A stretch of 6,567 bases of DNA from Clostridia bacterium (GTDB lineage: Bacteria; Bacillota_A; Clostridia; Oscillospirales; CAG-272): contig JAFQPF010000105.1 of NCBI GenBank assembly GCA_017411885.1, forward strand, positions 1-6,567, in the 5' to 3' direction. The translations under genes and the position numbers were made by a program. This document shows positions 5,008-6,567 of the stretch, one piece after another. The notes under the pieces are model-generated. The model was not told the origin of the DNA, ran no database searches, and was given only the letters and a program-made list of their open reading frames with translations. Numbering within the stretch: the first letter of the stretch is position 1; every line of letters starts with the position of its first letter.

Positions 5008-6388
5008 ATTTTCCGATACAGAAGCGGCTGAATATGTCGCTCACTATATCCTCGCCCACACTTCTTGAATCAAGCTCGCCTATATGAGAAAGCGCCTGTT
5101 CAAGGTCCATTCCGGCAATATCCTGCGTATATCCGTCATTTAGCGCGCTGTATGCGCGTGCAACACATTCGCGTGCGGCTCTGACAGCCGCAAATTGCCT
5201 CGAATTTGCGATTACCGCGTTTGTGTCGTAATCTATATCTCCGTTTATGAAAAAGCTCTCTGCGAGCTCAAAAAGGGTGTTTCTGCCTCTTTCATCATCC
5301 TTTGCACACAGGCAAACGACGTTTTCAAAGGCTTCGTTGATCGCCGAGTGCGTTTTTTCGTTTTTACCCACGTCGATCTTGTTTATTACCGCGATCACGC
5401 TTTTGCTTTCGCCTTTTATTCTGTCAATAAGCTCAATATCCTCGGCTTCAAGCTCACGCGAGCCGTCGAATACCGCGATTATAAGCTCGGACTCTGCAAG
5501 CTTTTCATATGCGCGCTCAACTCCGATCCGCTCAACCGTGTCCTCTGTGTTGCGGATGCCTGCCGTGTCGGCTATACGGAGCATAATATGCTCAAGCTTG
5601 ACGCTTTCCTCGATAATATCGCGCGTTGTACCTGCGATGTCTGTAACTATTGCGCGCTCGCTTCCTAAAATCAGGTTAAGCAAGCTGCTTTTTCCCGCAT
5701 TCGGCTTGCCAACAATGACCGTTTTTATGCCCTCGCTTACCGCTTTTCCGGTTCTGTAGCTTTTTTCAAGCGACAAAAGCTCGCTTTCTATCTCTGCAAG
5801 ACGGTCTTTAAGCTCGTTTGTGGGTATATCGGTAAGATCCTCGTCCGGGTAGTCGATGTAGGCATATGTGCTTGAAAGAAGCGAAAGTATCTGCTTGTAA
5901 AGCGCGTCTGCTTTTGCTGAAAGCACGCCCTTGCGATGAGATGCCGCAAGCTTTATCTGCTCATCGCTTTGCGCATCTATAAGGTTGATTACAGCTTCCG
6001 CCTCGGTAAGGCCGAGCTTTCCGTTAAGAAAGGCTCGCTCGGTAAATTCACCCGGCTCCGCGTATTCTGCGCCGGCGATAATTGCCGCTTCAAGCACCTT
6101 GCTTGTAAGAAGAATACCGCCGTGACAGCATATTTCAACCGTGTCCTCACCCGTATACGAGCCGGGTGCCTTGTATATATACGCAAGCCCGTCGTCGATT
6201 ATAACGCCATCGGAGAGAATATCGCCGTAAACGGCGTGTCTTGGAATATTTTCTCCGAGCGGCTTTTGGTTTTTGGGCGCAAAGATACGCTCGGCGATGC
6301 TTATTGCATCCTCGCCCGATATACGTATAAGCGCAACGCCGCCCTTACCGTATGGCGTTGACACGGCTGCTATAGTTTTTCCAAGCAT
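5006..6388 (-). CDS. mnmE: tRNA modification GTPase MnmE
   Basis: MnmE works with MnmG to place aminomethyl-type groups on C5 of wobble uridine in tRNAs reading NNA/NNG codons. The 460-residue length is standard. The N-terminal tetrahydrofolate-binding domain (about 1-118) begins MLGKTIAAVSTPYGKGG. A helical domain is split around the inserted GTPase domain (about 220-380). GTPase motifs: G1 GKPNAGKSS (227-235, including Asn230 of the potassium-binding type), G2 GTTRD (253-257), G3 DTAG (274-277), G4 NKID (336-339). G5 is a weaker CAK (361-363). The C-terminus is the diagnostic FCIGK with catalytic Cys457. AAGGAG lies seven bases before the ATG at 6388. MnmG is not downstream in this window; the neighbour is the convergent spoVG, so any mnmE-mnmG operon is broken here. 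No promoter is clear in the 47 bases between the gene and the repeat element. Confidence 0.97.
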   Translation of the reverse strand: MLGKTIAAVSTPYGKGGVALIRISGEDAISIAERIFAPKNQKPLGENIPRHAVYGDILSDGVIIDDGLAYIYKAPGSYTGEDTVEICCHGGILLTSKVLEAAIIAGAEYAEPGEFTERAFLNGKLGLTEAEAVINLIDAQSDEQIKLAASHRKGVLSAKADALYKQILSLLSSTYAYIDYPDEDLTDIPTNELKDRLAEIESELLSLEKSYRTGKAVSEGIKTVIVGKPNAGKSSLLNLILGSERAIVTDIAGTTRDIIEESVKLEHIMLRIADTAGIRNTEDTVERIGVERAYEKLAESELIIAVFDGSRELEAEDIELIDRIKGESKSVIAVINKIDVGKNEKTHSAINEAFENVVCLCAKDDERGRNTLFELAESFFINGDIDYDTNAVIANSRQFAAVRAARECVARAYSALNDGYTQDIAGMDLEQALSHIGELDSRSVGEDIVSDIFSRFCIGK

Positions 6389-6435
6389 GGTTTACTCCTT
6401 GTTTTGGGTGGGGGTGGTGTTTGGTTTTGATGGTG
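6389..6435 (-). other. C/A-rich mnmE leader
   Basis: On the mnmE sense strand this stretch is nearly free of G and T apart from the AAGGAG site (6396-6401), so the RNA leader would be largely unstructured. Its plus strand is G/T-rich with many GG runs (6406-6435) and resembles the G/T-rich lead-in that precedes the same repeat core on the left. No -10 or -35 box is evident. The mnmE transcript therefore probably starts upstream of or inside the repeat element, or beyond the window. Confidence 0.5.
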
Positions 6436-6567
6436 TGTTGGTGGTACCTGTTTTTGTTTCGTGTAGGCGTTTGTTACCCTTCCGGGGGAGTTACTTTCAT
6501 CACGTGATGAAAGTAACCAAAGGCACGCCTAAGGGGAAAAACCTTTTCGGTTTTCCCCTTAGGTATC
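6436..6567 (+). repeat. Multi-hairpin intergenic repeat element, right copy
   Basis: Read on the plus strand it contains the 32-base core (6436-6467) identical to the minus strand of 309-278. Next are a mini-hairpin CCC-TTCC-GGG (6477-6486) and H1 (6490-6517), a perfect 12-bp stem with arm GTTACTTTCATC around ACGT, making a 28-base full palindrome. A 10-base spacer follows, then H2 (6528-6563) with arm CCTAAGGGGAAAAACC and one bulged A. It ends with TATC at the window edge, so its outer limit is unknown. The order and spacing equal the left copy, but the orientation is opposite, so both copies point away from the gene block. It lies antisense to the expected mnmE transcript. Confidence 0.8.

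Noticed and set aside
6404..6446. G-quadruplex in the G/T-rich strand near the right repeat
   Set aside because: There are many GG runs but only two runs of three or more G, so a stable three-layer quadruplex is not supported. The base bias is mentioned under the leader instead.
6507..6567. Open frame from the ATG inside right hairpin H1, starting MKVTKGTPKG and running off the window edge
   Set aside because: The start codon is within a perfect palindrome of the repeat, the preceding sequence is not a good ribosome binding site, and the left copy has no equivalent ATG at that place. It is most likely a chance frame through the repeat.

Overview
The window looks like chromosomal DNA from a Gram-positive, low-to-mid GC Firmicute of class Clostridia, most likely an Oscillospiraceae/Ruminococcaceae-type gut bacterium. 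This is inferred from SpoVG, a YqeG-type phosphatase, an EF-P gene followed by an acidic zinc-ribbon gene (the clostridial CD1247-like family), strong GGAGG-type ribosome binding sites and AT-rich sigma-A-like promoters. No taxonomic marker gene such as rRNA is present.

Layout, left to right. 1-397 has no gene. It holds two small hairpins and a perfect palindrome (12-93), then a multi-hairpin repeat element read on the minus strand (181-309), then the intrinsic terminator of the first operon (340-374). Minus-strand operon A is efp (925-1482) and a CD1247-like acidic zinc-ribbon gene (398-859), with a clear promoter at 1550-1578. Minus-strand operon B is murC (3043-4425), yqeG (2530-3039) and an endonuclease IV-like TIM-barrel gene (1662-2510), tightly packed. 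spoVG (4680-4976, plus strand) diverges from murC across an AT-rich promoter region. spoVG converges on mnmE (5006-6388, minus strand), and the two share one hairpin terminator. After the mnmE leader, the right end (6436-6567) carries a second copy of the multi-hairpin element in the opposite orientation.

The genes are housekeeping functions: peptidoglycan precursor synthesis (MurC), rescue of polyproline translation (EF-P), tRNA wobble-uridine modification (MnmE), developmental or RNA-binding regulation (SpoVG), a HAD phosphatase (YqeG) and possible DNA repair (endonuclease IV-like). No defence, mobile-element, CRISPR or biosynthetic system is visible.

The least explained structure is the pair of inverted repeat elements bracketing the gene block. 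They share a 32-base identical core. Their hairpins keep the same architecture while the stem sequences differ, with the changes compensated on both sides of the first stem. That pattern suggests selection on a folded RNA or single-stranded DNA.
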